Assembly (NCBI GenBank): GCA_022774505.1
Contig: JALFLW010000073.1
Span: forward strand, 1-64,000
Direction of reading: 5' to 3'
From: Lachnospiraceae bacterium
GTDB lineage: Bacteria; Bacillota; Clostridia; Lachnospirales; Lachnospiraceae
DNA length: 64,000 bases
This document shows, piece after piece, positions 46,458-56,023 of the stretch; position 1 is the first letter of the stretch; each line of letters begins with the position of its first letter. A model generated the notes under the pieces. The model saw nothing but the letters and a program-made list of their open reading frames with translations. It was not told where the DNA came from and ran no database searches. The position numbers and the translations under genes are program-made.

Positions 46458-46726
46458 TTGAAGTGGAGATAAAAATGAGGTACGCGCCTACAGAGAGCAG
46501 GGATTGCTGAGAACCTGCGGAAATGCGATTCATTAAATGGACCACTGAGGGCATGGTCAAAGGGATTTTCCTGAGTATTCCATGACGTGAGGGCATACGT
46601 CAGTTGTCGGAAATATGATTGTATTTCGCTGAGAGTGTGGGAAACCATAAAGCAAGGTGGCACCGCGGTTAATAGATTTTACCGTCCTTGATCATCACAG
46701 TATCTGTGATGATCAGGGACTTTTTT
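46458..46726 (+). promoter_or_regulatory. T-box leader of the trp operon, Trp (TGG) specifier
   Basis: It has AGAGAG in the stem I region, the specifier TGG at 46538-46540 within AAATGGACC, and the T-box AAGGTGGCACCGCGG at 46654-46668. The terminator is GTCCTTGATCATCACAG/CTGTGATGATCAGGGAC (46684-46720) followed by T6. Uncharged tRNA-Trp is expected to stabilise the antiterminator. The 46315-46805 gap contains only this leader and its promoter. Confidence 0.93.
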
Positions 46727-46805
46727 GTTTTATAGAAAACCTTTTGTTTACTATAAAGTAAAAAAGATCCACTGTAAGAGACAGCGAAAAGAAAGAGGTG
46801 GAATG

Positions 46806-48263
46806 ATGATTACTTTAGATGAGGCAAAAAAACTGGGAAAAGGGTATAAGGTGGTTCCGATAAGCAGCCAGATCCTGTCAGATATCCGGACTCCGATCGA
46901 GGTTCTTCGTATTTTAAAAGGTGTAAGCAGTCACTGCTATATGCTGGAAAGCGTTGAGCATCAGGAGCGATGGGGAAGATATACCTTTCTGGGGTTTGAT
47001 CCGAAAATGGAGATCACCTGTATGAATGGCAAAATGACGATACGCAATGGCAGCACAAAGACAAAGACAGTGAAACATCCGGGGCAGGGGATCAAGGAGA
47101 TCCTTGCTGAATATACCAGTCCGAAGGTGCCGGGGCTTCCGACATTTACCGGTGGACTGGTTGGATATTTTTCGTATGATTATGTCAAATATAGTGAACC
47201 AAAGCTGAATCTTGATGCACAGGATACGGAAGGTTTTAAAGATGTGGATCTTATGCTGTTTGATAAAGTGATCGCATTTGATAATCTCCGGCAAAAGATT
47301 ATTGTGATCGCAAATGCCCGCATGGATCATATAGAAGAAGAATATAAAAGGTGTGCAGTAGAAATTGAGGAAATTATTCAGCTGATCAGAGAAGGAACCC
47401 CGACTCCTATTGAACCAGGCAGGATCACTTCTGAGTTTAGACCGCTGTTTTCCGAAAAAGAATATTGTGCAATGGTAGAAAAAGCGAAGGAATATATTTA
47501 TGAGGGAGATATCTTTCAGGTAGTGCTTTCAAATCGTCTGGAAGCAGATTATGAGGGGAGTCTGTTGAATACGTATCGTCATCTGAGAACTATAAATCCT
47601 TCTCCGTATATGTTTTATTTTAGCAGTGATGATATGGAAGTGGCCGGTGCTTCACCGGAGACACTGGTAAAGCTTGAGGATGGTATTTTACATACCTTTC
47701 CACTGGCCGGTACGAAACCGAGAGGGAAGACACCGGAGGAGGATGAGGAGTTAGAACGAGTTCTGCTGGCAGATGAGAAGGAAAGAGCAGAGCATAATAT
47801 GCTTGTGGATCTGGGAAGAAACGATCTGGGCAAGGTGAGCAGGTTTGGCTCGGTGAAGGTAGAAAAATATATGTCCATTGAGAGATATTCGCATGTAATG
47901 CATATTGGTTCGACAGTGGCAGGACAGATCAGAGATGACAAATGCAGTCTCGATGCAGTAGATGCCGTGCTTCCGGCAGGAACGCTTTCCGGAGCTCCAA
48001 AGATTCGTGCTATGGAGATCATCAATGAGTTGGAAAATAATAAGCGGGGGATCTACGGAGGAGCCATAGGATATATTGATTTTACCGGTAATCTGGACAC
48101 TTGTATTGCTATCCGCATTGCATACAAGAAAAATGGAAAGGTATTTGTGCGTTCCGGTGCGGGAATTGTAGCAGATAGCATTCCGGAGAGTGAATACAAT
48201 GAGTGCTTAAATAAGGCTCGGGCAGTTATGAATGCCGTAAATGAAAGCGATGAGTTAGATTGA
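46806..48263 (+). CDS. trpE: Anthranilate synthase component I
   Basis: Converts chorismate and ammonia (from TrpG) to anthranilate. It is 485 aa. The N-terminal Trp-feedback motif appears as MLESVEH, and the C-terminal chorismate-binding domain has AGTKPRGKTPEEDEEL, LVDLGRNDLG and the GAPK/IRAGAG-like segment. ATG at 46806 with GAGGTG 5 nt upstream; the ATG at 46803 is equally possible. It is the first gene of trpEGDCBA. Confidence 0.97.
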   Translation: MITLDEAKKLGKGYKVVPISSQILSDIRTPIEVLRILKGVSSHCYMLESVEHQERWGRYTFLGFDPKMEITCMNGKMTIRNGSTKTKTVKHPGQGIKEILAEYTSPKVPGLPTFTGGLVGYFSYDYVKYSEPKLNLDAQDTEGFKDVDLMLFDKVIAFDNLRQKIIVIANARMDHIEEEYKRCAVEIEEIIQLIREGTPTPIEPGRITSEFRPLFSEKEYCAMVEKAKEYIYEGDIFQVVLSNRLEADYEGSLLNTYRHLRTINPSPYMFYFSSDDMEVAGASPETLVKLEDGILHTFPLAGTKPRGKTPEEDEELERVLLADEKERAEHNMLVDLGRNDLGKVSRFGSVKVEKYMSIERYSHVMHIGSTVAGQIRDDKCSLDAVDAVLPAGTLSGAPKIRAMEIINELENNKRGIYGGAIGYIDFTGNLDTCIAIRIAYKKNGKVFVRSGAGIVADSIPESEYNECLNKARAVMNAVNESDELD

Positions 48264-48275
48264 GGAGGTTAAAAT

Positions 48276-48854
48276 ATGATTATACTTGTAGATAATTACG
48301 ATAGTTTCTCCTATAATCTTTATCAGCTTATAGGAGAATTGGAGCCGGATATCAGAGTGGTCCGTAATGATGAGTATACACCTCAGGAACTGGAGGAGAT
48401 GCATCCGACACATATTATACTGTCTCCGGGACCGGGCAGACCGGCAGAAGCCGGTATCTGTGAGGATGTGGTCAGGTATTTTAAGGGAAAGCTTCCAATT
48501 CTTGGAGTGTGTCTGGGACATCAGGCAATCTGTGAGACATTTGGAGCAGAGATTTCTTATGCCAAAAAGCTTATGCATGGCAAAATGTCAGTTGCCAAAA
48601 TAGATAATACCTGTCCGATCTTTAAGGGGATGGGAGACAGCACAGAGGTGGCAAGATATCACTCGCTGGCAGCAGTGAAGGAAACAATCCCGGAATGTCT
48701 GAAGGTGATCGCAGAGACAGAGGATGGGGAGATCATGGCTGTTAAACATACAGATTATGATATATATGGGGTACAATTTCATCCGGAATCTATATTGACT
48801 CCGGAAGGCAGAACAATACTTAAAAATTTCCTGGAGGTGTTTAATCATGATTAA
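48276..48854 (+). CDS. trpG: Anthranilate synthase glutamine amidotransferase component
   Basis: A 192-aa class I glutaminase that feeds ammonia to TrpE. The oxyanion motif SPGPGRP, nucleophile Cys in GVCLGHQAI and the His-Glu pair in VQFHPES are intact. RBS is TGAGGAGG. It overlaps trpD by 8 bp, so translation is coupled. It may also serve p-aminobenzoate synthase, as trpG does in Bacillus. Confidence 0.96.
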   Translation: MIILVDNYDSFSYNLYQLIGELEPDIRVVRNDEYTPQELEEMHPTHIILSPGPGRPAEAGICEDVVRYFKGKLPILGVCLGHQAICETFGAEISYAKKLMHGKMSVAKIDNTCPIFKGMGDSTEVARYHSLAAVKETIPECLKVIAETEDGEIMAVKHTDYDIYGVQFHPESILTPEGRTILKNFLEVFNHD

Positions 48855-49857
48855 AGAGGCAATTGCAAAGCTGAGTAAGAGAGAAGATCTCGATGATGAT
48901 GTAGTAGAGCAGGTGATGGCAGAGATAATGACAGGAGAGGCAACTGACGCACAAAAGGCAGCCTTTCTGACGGCTCTTTCTATGAAAGGGGAGACCATCG
49001 GTGAGATCACAACCGCTGCAAAATATCTGCGTGATCATTGCGAGCATTTTGAGAATGACAAAGATGTGCTGGAGATTGTTGGAACAGGTGGAGATGGATC
49101 TAATTCTATCAATATTTCGACGATTGCCTCTCTGATCGTGTCTGCCGGTGGCGTGACAGTTGCGAAGCATGGAAATCGTGCAGCATCCAGCAAGTGCGGA
49201 ACAGCAGATTGTCTGGAAGCTCTGGGTGTAAAGATTGATGTAGATGCTGGCAAAATGAAAAAGGTCATGGACGAGATCAATATCGGATTTCTATTTGCAC
49301 AGAAGTATCATCCGGCGATGCGTTTTGTGGGTCCTGTCCGCAAAGAGATGGGAATCCGTACACTCTTTAATCTGTTGGGACCGCTGGCGAACCCTGCGAG
49401 AGCAACGATGCAGCTTTATGGTGTATATAGTGAAGAGCTGGTAGAGCCATTAGCCCATGTGCTTCACAATCTGGGCGTCAAAAAGGGAATGGCGGTCTAT
49501 GGGATGGACAGCATGGACGAGATTTCCCTGAGTGCACCTACGAAGGTTTGTGAATTTGATGGGGATGATTTCCGTACATATGAGATCACACCGGAGGAGT
49601 ATGGATTTAAAACCTGTCAGAAGAGTGAATTGGCAGGTGGAGAACCGGCTGTAAATGCACAGATTGTCAGAGATATATTTGAGGGCAGAGAGACAGGACC
49701 AAAGCGTGATGTTGTGCTGTTAAATGCAGGTGCCGCATTCCATATTGCTAAGGAAAATGTTACTATTCAGCAGGGAATTGAGATGGCGAAGGAGATTATT
49801 GAAAGCAAAAAAGCATTAGAACAGCTGGATGCGTTTGTAAAATTGACAAATGCGTAA
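48847..49857 (+). CDS. trpD: Anthranilate phosphoribosyltransferase
   Basis: Joins anthranilate and PRPP. It is 336 aa, with a class III phosphoribosyltransferase fold: [18 protein letters not shown] is the PRPP-binding glycine loop, [21 protein letters not shown] follows, and [13 protein letters not shown] is present. Normal length. Confidence 0.97.
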   Translation: MIKEAIAKLSKREDLDDDVVEQVMAEIMTGEATDAQKAAFLTALSMKGETIGEITTAAKYLRDHCEHFENDKDVLEIVGTGGDGSNSINISTIASLIVSAGGVTVAKHGNRAASSKCGTADCLEALGVKIDVDAGKMKKVMDEINIGFLFAQKYHPAMRFVGPVRKEMGIRTLFNLLGPLANPARATMQLYGVYSEELVEPLAHVLHNLGVKKGMAVYGMDSMDEISLSAPTKVCEFDGDDFRTYEITPEEYGFKTCQKSELAGGEPAVNAQIVRDIFEGRETGPKRDVVLLNAGAAFHIAKENVTIQQGIEMAKEIIESKKALEQLDAFVKLTNA

Positions 49858-49880
49858 AATAAAGCAGGACGAGGTGGACT

Positions 49881-50669
49881 ATGACCATATTAAATGAGAT
49901 TGCAGCCAAAACCAGAGAAAGAGTGGCACAGCTAAAGATTCAAAAGCCTCTCGAACAGATAAAAAAGCAGGCCGAAGATATGAATGCAGCGACGGGATTT
50001 CCGTTTGAAAAGGCAATTGCCGGGCAGGGTCTTTCCTTTATCTGTGAAGTAAAAAAAGCTTCTCCCTCAAAGGGAATTATTGCTGAGGAATTTCCCTATG
50101 TAGAAATTGCCAGAGATTATGAACAGGGAGGAGCCAGTGCCATATCGGTGCTGACAGAGCCCTATTGGTTTAAGGGGAGTGACAGATATCTGCAGGAAAT
50201 CCGTGAGGCAGTCCAAATTCCTATTATCCGCAAGGATTTTGTGGTAGATGAATACATGATCTACGAAGCCAAGATAATGGGAGCGGATGCGGTGCTTTTG
50301 ATCTGTGCCATTTTATCCGATGAGGAATTGAAAAGATTCTTTGAGTTGGCTGACAAATTAGGTTTGACAGCATTGGTGGAGGCACATGATCAGGAGGAAG
50401 TAAATCGTGCTTTAATGATTGGTGCGCGTCTGATCGGGGTGAATAACCGTGATCTTCATACATTTACGGTTGACATTAATAACAGTATCCGCTATCGTCA
50501 ATGTGTCCCGGAGGATGTTCTCTTCGTATCAGAAAGTGGGATTAAGACAAAGGAAGATATCCGAAGACTGACAAAGCACCGGATAAACGGAGTGCTTATC
50601 GGGGAGACGATGATGCGTGCTTCTGACAGGGTGAGTGCAGTGAGAAAATTTATCGGTTATTCTGAATAA
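49881..50669 (+). CDS. trpC: Indole-3-glycerol phosphate synthase
   Basis: A 262-aa (beta/alpha)8 enzyme closing the indole ring. Motifs CEVKKASPSKGII, IIRKDFVVDEYM, LVEAHDQEE, GVNNRDLHTF and SESGIKT are all present. It is not fused to TrpF. Only 47 bp separate it from trpB, leaving no room for trpF. Confidence 0.97.
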   Translation: MTILNEIAAKTRERVAQLKIQKPLEQIKKQAEDMNAATGFPFEKAIAGQGLSFICEVKKASPSKGIIAEEFPYVEIARDYEQGGASAISVLTEPYWFKGSDRYLQEIREAVQIPIIRKDFVVDEYMIYEAKIMGADAVLLICAILSDEELKRFFELADKLGLTALVEAHDQEEVNRALMIGARLIGVNNRDLHTFTVDINNSIRYRQCVPEDVLFVSESGIKTKEDIRRLTKHRINGVLIGETMMRASDRVSAVRKFIGYSE

Positions 50670-50716
50670 CAGATAATGCAAGACACATAAAATAATATAG
50701 AAATGGAGAGTTGATT

Positions 50717-51904
50717 ATGAATCAGAAAGGAAGATATGGTATTCATGGTGGGCAGTATATTCCGGAAACATTGATGAATGAGATCAAGAAGCTGGAAGAA
50801 GCCTATGAATTTTATAAACAGGATGAGGAATTTAATCAGGAATTAAACACGCTGTTAAAAGAGTATGCAGGACGTCCTTCTCTTTTGTACTATGCAGAGA
50901 AGATGACGAAAGATCTGGGAGGAGCCAAAATCTATTTCAAAAGAGAAGATCTTAATCATACCGGTTCACATAAGATCAATAATGTCTTGGGACAGGCACT
51001 TCTTGCCAAGAAAATGGGAAAGACAAGGATCATTGCGGAGACAGGTGCGGGGCAGCATGGTGTGGCGACAGCTACAGTGGCAGCACTTCTCGGTCTGGAA
51101 TGTGAGATATACATGGGAAAGGAAGACACCATTCGTCAGGCACTAAATGTATATAGGATGGAGCTTCTGGGAGCTAAGGTGCATGCAGTTGAGAGCGGAA
51201 CCATGACATTAAAGGATGCCGTAAATGAATGTATGCGTGAATGGACCAGCCGGGTAGAGGATACTCTTTATGTGCTGGGATCTGTTATGGGACCTCATCC
51301 GTTCCCAATGATCGTCAGGGATTTTCAGAGTGTTATCAGCCGGGAAGCGAGAGCACAGATCCTGGAAAAAGAGGGCAGACTTCCTGATGTCGTTATGGCA
51401 TGTGTAGGCGGAGGAAGCAATGCCATGGGAATGTTTTATGAATTCATCAAGGATGAGGATGTAAAATTGATCGGATGTGAAGCGGCCGGACTCGGTGTGG
51501 ATACAGATAGAACGGCAGCTACCATGGCAACCGGGACGGAAGGTGTTTTTCATGGCATGAAATCATATTTTTGTCAGGATGAATATGGACAGATCGCACC
51601 GGTATATTCAATTTCAGCCGGACTTGATTATCCGGGTGTCGGTCCGGAGCATGCCTACCTGAAAGATATTGGAAGGGCTCAGTATGTGCCGGTGACAGAT
51701 GAAGAAGCGGTACAGGCATTTGAATATATTGCAAAAGAGGAAGGAATTATAGCTGCTATAGAAAGTTCACATGCCGTTGCACATGTTATGAAGCTGGCTC
51801 CGACTATGAGAAAGGATCAGATCATCATCTGCTGTCTGTCAGGACGCGGAGACAAAGACGTGGCAGCGATTGCCAGATACAGGGGGGTTGATTTACATGA
51901 CTAG
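50717..51904 (+). CDS. trpB: Tryptophan synthase beta subunit
   Basis: A 395-aa PLP enzyme that condenses indole and serine. PLP lysine lies in [15 protein letters not shown], the phosphate loop in [12 protein letters not shown], and [12 protein letters not shown] is the serine site. It is the TrpB1 type. The ATG at 50717 has GGAG 8 nt upstream. Its end overlaps trpA. Confidence 0.97.
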   Translation: MNQKGRYGIHGGQYIPETLMNEIKKLEEAYEFYKQDEEFNQELNTLLKEYAGRPSLLYYAEKMTKDLGGAKIYFKREDLNHTGSHKINNVLGQALLAKKMGKTRIIAETGAGQHGVATATVAALLGLECEIYMGKEDTIRQALNVYRMELLGAKVHAVESGTMTLKDAVNECMREWTSRVEDTLYVLGSVMGPHPFPMIVRDFQSVISREARAQILEKEGRLPDVVMACVGGGSNAMGMFYEFIKDEDVKLIGCEAAGLGVDTDRTAATMATGTEGVFHGMKSYFCQDEYGQIAPVYSISAGLDYPGVGPEHAYLKDIGRAQYVPVTDEEAVQAFEYIAKEEGIIAAIESSHAVAHVMKLAPTMRKDQIIICCLSGRGDKDVAAIARYRGVDLHD

Positions 51905-52673
51905 GATACATAACGCATTTGATGGCAAAAAAGCATTTATCGGATTTGTAACAGCAGGCGATCCGAATCTTGATAAGACGGAAGAATTTGTGCTGCAGAT
52001 GGAAAAGGCAGGAGCAGGACTGGTGGAGCTTGGCATACCATTTTCCGATCCAATCGCAGAGGGACCGGTGATACAGGAAGCGAATATACGTGCCTTAAAG
52101 GCAGGATGTACCACGGATAAGCTGTTTGATATGGTGGCAAGGCTTAGGAAAAAGACACAGATCCCTCTTGTATTTCTTGCATATCTCAATACTTTATTCA
52201 AATACGGATATGAGAAGTTTTGTGCAAAATGTCAGGAGGTTGGCATTGACGGTGTGATCATTCCGGATATGCCATTTGAAGAAAAGGGAGAACTGGCAGA
52301 TATAGCATCGGCACATAATGTAGATATAATTTCTCTTATTGCACCAACCTCTGATGACAGGATTCAGATGATTGCAAAAGAGGCGACAGGCTTTATATAC
52401 GTTGTTTCTTCTATGGGAGTGACCGGTGTGCGCAGTGAGATAACGACAGATGTAGGAAAAATCGTGGGTCTGATCAAAGAAGTAACAGATGTTCCTACGG
52501 CAGTCGGATTTGGTATCAATACAGCCCAGCAGGTGCATACATACAGTTCGATCGCGGATGGTGCGATTGTTGGAAGTGCGATCGTAAAGATTGTTGCAAA
52601 GTACGGAGAAGAGGCCGGATCGCATATTTATGAATATGTTCATGAGATGGTAGAGGGACTGGCAAAAGAATAG
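51897..52673 (+). CDS. trpA: Tryptophan synthase alpha subunit
   Basis: A 258-aa lyase that releases indole from indole-3-glycerol phosphate. The catalytic Glu is in [19 protein letters not shown] and the second acid in [23 protein letters not shown] and FGINTAQQV follow. The ATG overlaps the trpB stop by 8 bp and GGGGGG upstream serves as RBS. Last gene of the operon. Confidence 0.97.
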   Translation: MTRIHNAFDGKKAFIGFVTAGDPNLDKTEEFVLQMEKAGAGLVELGIPFSDPIAEGPVIQEANIRALKAGCTTDKLFDMVARLRKKTQIPLVFLAYLNTLFKYGYEKFCAKCQEVGIDGVIIPDMPFEEKGELADIASAHNVDIISLIAPTSDDRIQMIAKEATGFIYVVSSMGVTGVRSEITTDVGKIVGLIKEVTDVPTAVGFGINTAQQVHTYSSIADGAIVGSAIVKIVAKYGEEAGSHIYEYVHEMVEGLAKE

Positions 52674-52690
52674 ATCATGTCCACATAGGA

Positions 52691-52727
52691 GACAGTCGGA
52701 GGAATAAAGAGGCCGGCTGTCTTTTTT
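52691..52727 (+). terminator. trp operon terminator
   Basis: GACAGTCGG (52691-52699) / CCGGCTGTC (52713-52721) with one G-T pair and T6. Repeat copy 4 starts directly after. Confidence 0.85.
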
Positions 52728-52913
52728 GTATTAGGAACTAAGACTTCCCACACCAATAACAGAAAGCAGACAATCACACATAAGACATATTATGGGTATA
52801 TATCGGTTTTGGGTGTGGGAAGTCTTAGTTAGGAAAATACTCATAACATAGAGGAAAGCCGACGGGGATTACGAAGCAGTTCTTGGAGAACAAAGCGTTG
52901 GTTTTGCCCTTTT
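52728..52913 (+). repeat. Terminator-associated dispersed repeat, copy 4, split by a MITE
   Basis: The 5' part GTATTAGGA (52728-52736) and the main part TAGGAAAATACTCATAACATAG onward (52830-52913) belong to one repeat interrupted by the element at 52737-52829. The hairpins are partly decayed (GCGTTGGTTTTGCCC at the end). Removing the insert and one TAGGA restores the sequence found in copies 1 and 3. The 52674-53020 gap contains only the trp terminator, this repeat and the MITE. Confidence 0.85.
52737..52829 (+). mobile_element. MITE-like element, complete, with target duplication
   Basis: A 93-bp non-coding element with perfect 18-bp terminal inverted repeats: ACTAAGACTTCCCACACC at 52737-52754 and its complement at 52812-52829. 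It is flanked by a direct repeat TAGGA (52732-52736 and 52830-52834), as left by a transposase. It carries no reading frame and must move in trans. The transposase source is not in the window. Confidence 0.85.
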
Positions 52914-53020
52914 GTACTTTCTTTTTTACCGAAAAAATGATATAATCAAAAGACATTGGAAAAGTATGGGGAAAAGCACAATTGACAAAAAATGATCGAG
53001 AAAGGAAATTGTGATAACAT

Positions 53021-54082
53021 ATGGTGAATGGATTATTGGGGATTGGAGCACAGGGGAGACCGGTGGTATCGGATCTGATCATTGCGATGGCGGTTCTGAT
53101 TTTTTGTATCATTTTGCTTTGTGCCGGATTATTCTTTCTTGGACTGCGTTTTCAAAAAGTCTGTCAGGAGAAAGAACGGTATGATCTTATAGCGGTACAG
53201 GGGGAGAATATATGGCTGGATTATACATTTTCACCGCAGCATTTGGTAGTGAGTGGTGATATTGACCAGTTTACAGGCTTTGATACGCTCGACATGATGG
53301 GAATGGAGGTTTATGATATTTATAACTGGGTTAATGAGGAAGTTACTCCCATCCGGGCGGAGATACGAAACTTCTTTGACAGCGGGGAGCAGTTTTTTAA
53401 GGCGGATCTGCTGTTAAAAAGGCTGGACGAGACATATGCCTGGTATGCGGTGACCGGCACTTTGGTCAAGAATGAGAAGACCAAAAAGAATAAAAGGTTT
53501 GTTATGCGTATGGAAAATGTCGATTCACAGATGACACAGGAGAGAGAGTTGACAGAAATGGCTGAAAACGATCAGCTGACAGGAATTCTCAATAAAAAGA
53601 CTATGGAGAAAAAAATCGAAGATCTGTTGGAATGTCGGCCGGATAATGGAAATTATATTTATTTTATGATAGATCTGGATAATTTTAAATCTGTAAATGA
53701 TAATCTGGGACATATCTGTGGCGACAGAGTGATCACGGAAACGGCGGGAAAATTGAAAGAAGTATTTCCGGCGAAGGCACTGATCGGAAGGGTAGGCGGT
53801 GATGAATTTGCTGCATTTTCTGAATTTGAAGCCTTTGATGAAGAAAATCTCACAGAATATATGGATCAAAAGGGAAAACAGATTTGTGAAGCATTAAATG
53901 AAAAATATACTCATGGAGAGAAGAGTGTACAAGTTTCCGCAAGTGTCGGTGTGGCTGCGGCACCACGGGACGGAGAAGACTTCATGACGATATATCAGAA
54001 GGCAGATAAGGCATTATATCTTTCCAAAAGATCAGGAAAGAATTGTTTCAATCTGTATCAGCATAGTGCAGCAGAAGACTAA
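53021..54082 (+). CDS. Diguanylate cyclase, membrane-bound, intact GGDEF
   Basis: A 353-aa protein: one membrane helix (about 18-43), a PAS-like domain (about 55-165) and a GGDEF domain with the intact motif GRVGGDEFAAF (GGDEF at 259-263). It should make c-di-GMP. The RxxD inhibitory site expected five residues earlier is absent (it reads KALIG), so product feedback may be missing. It heads a module with the two EAL-type genes. RBS GAAAGGAAA precedes the ATG. Confidence 0.9.
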   Translation: MVNGLLGIGAQGRPVVSDLIIAMAVLIFCIILLCAGLFFLGLRFQKVCQEKERYDLIAVQGENIWLDYTFSPQHLVVSGDIDQFTGFDTLDMMGMEVYDIYNWVNEEVTPIRAEIRNFFDSGEQFFKADLLLKRLDETYAWYAVTGTLVKNEKTKKNKRFVMRMENVDSQMTQERELTEMAENDQLTGILNKKTMEKKIEDLLECRPDNGNYIYFMIDLDNFKSVNDNLGHICGDRVITETAGKLKEVFPAKALIGRVGGDEFAAFSEFEAFDEENLTEYMDQKGKQICEALNEKYTHGEKSVQVSASVGVAAAPRDGEDFMTIYQKADKALYLSKRSGKNCFNLYQHSAAED

Positions 54083-54109
54083 TGGGTGCAAACCGGAATG
54101 GAGGAGCAA

Positions 54110-56023
54110 ATGAGGAGTGAATATGCATATGAGATAGTTACAGCGTTTTTTCTGCTGTTGATTGTAGTCAGCTATCATCGCAAGAACTGGCTTGATCTCT
54201 ATATGAACCGCTGTTTTGCACAGTTACTGCGGACCGGAGTCATCTTTACATTGCTTGATATTGTTATCCATGTGCTTCGGGAATATATTTATCCTCATAA
54301 CCTTTTCATAAAAAATTTCAGTACAGCCGTTTCCTGTATTGCCATGATATGGATCGCCATGTTTTATTTTCAGTACTGGCATGCTCTGACAGGGCACAGA
54401 CTCCGGTTAAAAACAATACGCTGTATGGAGATGGTATTGCCGGTGCTTATCATGAGCATATTGATCGTGACGAGTCCACGGACACATCTTATATTTTATT
54501 ATGATGATAAGATGGTCTATCACAGAGGAGCTTTGAGCAATTATGTTATGCTTCTCATGGATGTATATCTGGCAGGGGCTTGTTTTACGGCATTTATGAA
54601 ACGGACGCCGGAGTGGATCAAAAGAGGTTTTCTTTCAGTTGCGCTGGCTTTATTTTATAATGTGAGTATTGTGCTGCAGTTTGCAGTCCTTGACAGGTCA
54701 TATCTTCTTGCTTTTTATGAAATGGGTTTCATGATTTTTGTATGCTATCTGTTGTTTCAGAATCTCGACCGGTATTCTGACAGGATCAGCGGAGGGTTTT
54801 CCAGAGCAGGCTTCAGGAAAGTTATACAGGAAAAATTTAAATACCGTCAGAGATTCAGCTGTCTGTTTATTACAATACAGAATTATCAGAACATCTTAAG
54901 TATCTGTGAAGAAGATGAATTGACGGATGTTATGGGAGAGATCGGCGGTCTCTTGAGAAAATACGGAGGGAGACACAATCCGTTTCATATTCATGGGGCA
55001 GATTTCGCCGTACTTCAGAAGAGAGAAGAGGAGAGTATTGCTCTTTATGAGATCATATCCAAGGCACTTCCGTCAACACTGCGGATCAATAATAAAAGTA
55101 TTCCGATCAGTTACGGATTTTATATGCTGACATTGGAGGAGGCTGCCTACGATCAGGCAGAATTTTATAAAATGATCAGCAGCATGAAAAAAATGCTGAA
55201 AGAGCAGCTTCATGACAGGCAGTTAGTCAGATATCAGGGAGAGGTACGGCGTAATATTGATCTGGAACTGCAGATCGGACGCATGCTGAAAAAAATCATG
55301 CAGGAAAAGCACTGTGAGATATGCATTTCCCCGGTATATGATATGCAGACTGCACGGCCTCATGCGTTGGAAGCAAAGATATATATGCTCCGGGAAAATG
55401 GAAAACCGATTGCAGAGGGAGCTATCTGGGCTGTTGCAAGAGAGCTTGGGTATGTCCGTGAATTAGGACGTATCACGCTGGAGAGTGCAATGGAAATGGC
55501 AATGAAGGAGAGGATACTTGAACGAGGTTTCAAAAAACTGATCGTAAATGTCAGTCCTCTTCATATCAGTTCGGAAACAGTAGCGAGAGAATATCGTTTT
55601 CTTTCCAAAAAATATCAATTTCCGCTGAGCAGACTTTGTCTGGAAATGACAGAAGATATGAGTGTTCCGTTTGAACGATTGGAAAAATATATTACAGAGC
55701 TTAAAAATGAAGGGATTACAGTGGTCCTTGACCGCTATGGTGACAGTGTCTGCAATCTGCAGGGAATCATGAAAATGCCGTTTAGTGTTGTAAAGGTCAG
55801 TGAACATATGGTGCAGGGATTTTGCTCCGGGGAAAGCGATGTGCTTAAATACCAGATCAAGATGCTCCGGGATAACGGATGGCAGATCTGTCTGGATGGA
55901 ATAGATAATCAATTGCGTTATGAGAAGGTAAAGGAACTGGGTGATATTTCATATCTTCAGGGAAAATATTATTCTGAGTTTTTAACGCCAGAGCAGATAC
56001 ATATGTATATGGAGGAGGTATAA
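54110..56023 (+). CDS. Degenerate GGDEF-EAL membrane protein, likely c-di-GMP sensor or inactive
   Basis: A 637-aa protein with about seven N-terminal membrane helices (about 8-225), then a GGDEF-like domain (GADF at 296-299) and an EAL-like domain. The EAL residues are partly lost: E421-A-K for EAL, LDRYGDS for LDDFGTG, and LDGIDN for AEGVET. NVSPLHI, LEMTEDM and LQGKYYS remain. Neither activity is likely, so it may bind c-di-GMP or scaffold a partner. The ATG at 54110 has GGAGGAG just upstream; 54098 is possible. The stop overlaps the next ATG (TAATG). Confidence 0.85.
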   Translation: MRSEYAYEIVTAFFLLLIVVSYHRKNWLDLYMNRCFAQLLRTGVIFTLLDIVIHVLREYIYPHNLFIKNFSTAVSCIAMIWIAMFYFQYWHALTGHRLRLKTIRCMEMVLPVLIMSILIVTSPRTHLIFYYDDKMVYHRGALSNYVMLLMDVYLAGACFTAFMKRTPEWIKRGFLSVALALFYNVSIVLQFAVLDRSYLLAFYEMGFMIFVCYLLFQNLDRYSDRISGGFSRAGFRKVIQEKFKYRQRFSCLFITIQNYQNILSICEEDELTDVMGEIGGLLRKYGGRHNPFHIHGADFAVLQKREEESIALYEIISKALPSTLRINNKSIPISYGFYMLTLEEAAYDQAEFYKMISSMKKMLKEQLHDRQLVRYQGEVRRNIDLELQIGRMLKKIMQEKHCEICISPVYDMQTARPHALEAKIYMLRENGKPIAEGAIWAVARELGYVRELGRITLESAMEMAMKERILERGFKKLIVNVSPLHISSETVAREYRFLSKKYQFPLSRLCLEMTEDMSVPFERLEKYITELKNEGITVVLDRYGDSVCNLQGIMKMPFSVVKVSEHMVQGFCSGESDVLKYQIKMLRDNGWQICLDGIDNQLRYEKVKELGDISYLQGKYYSEFLTPEQIHMYMEEV

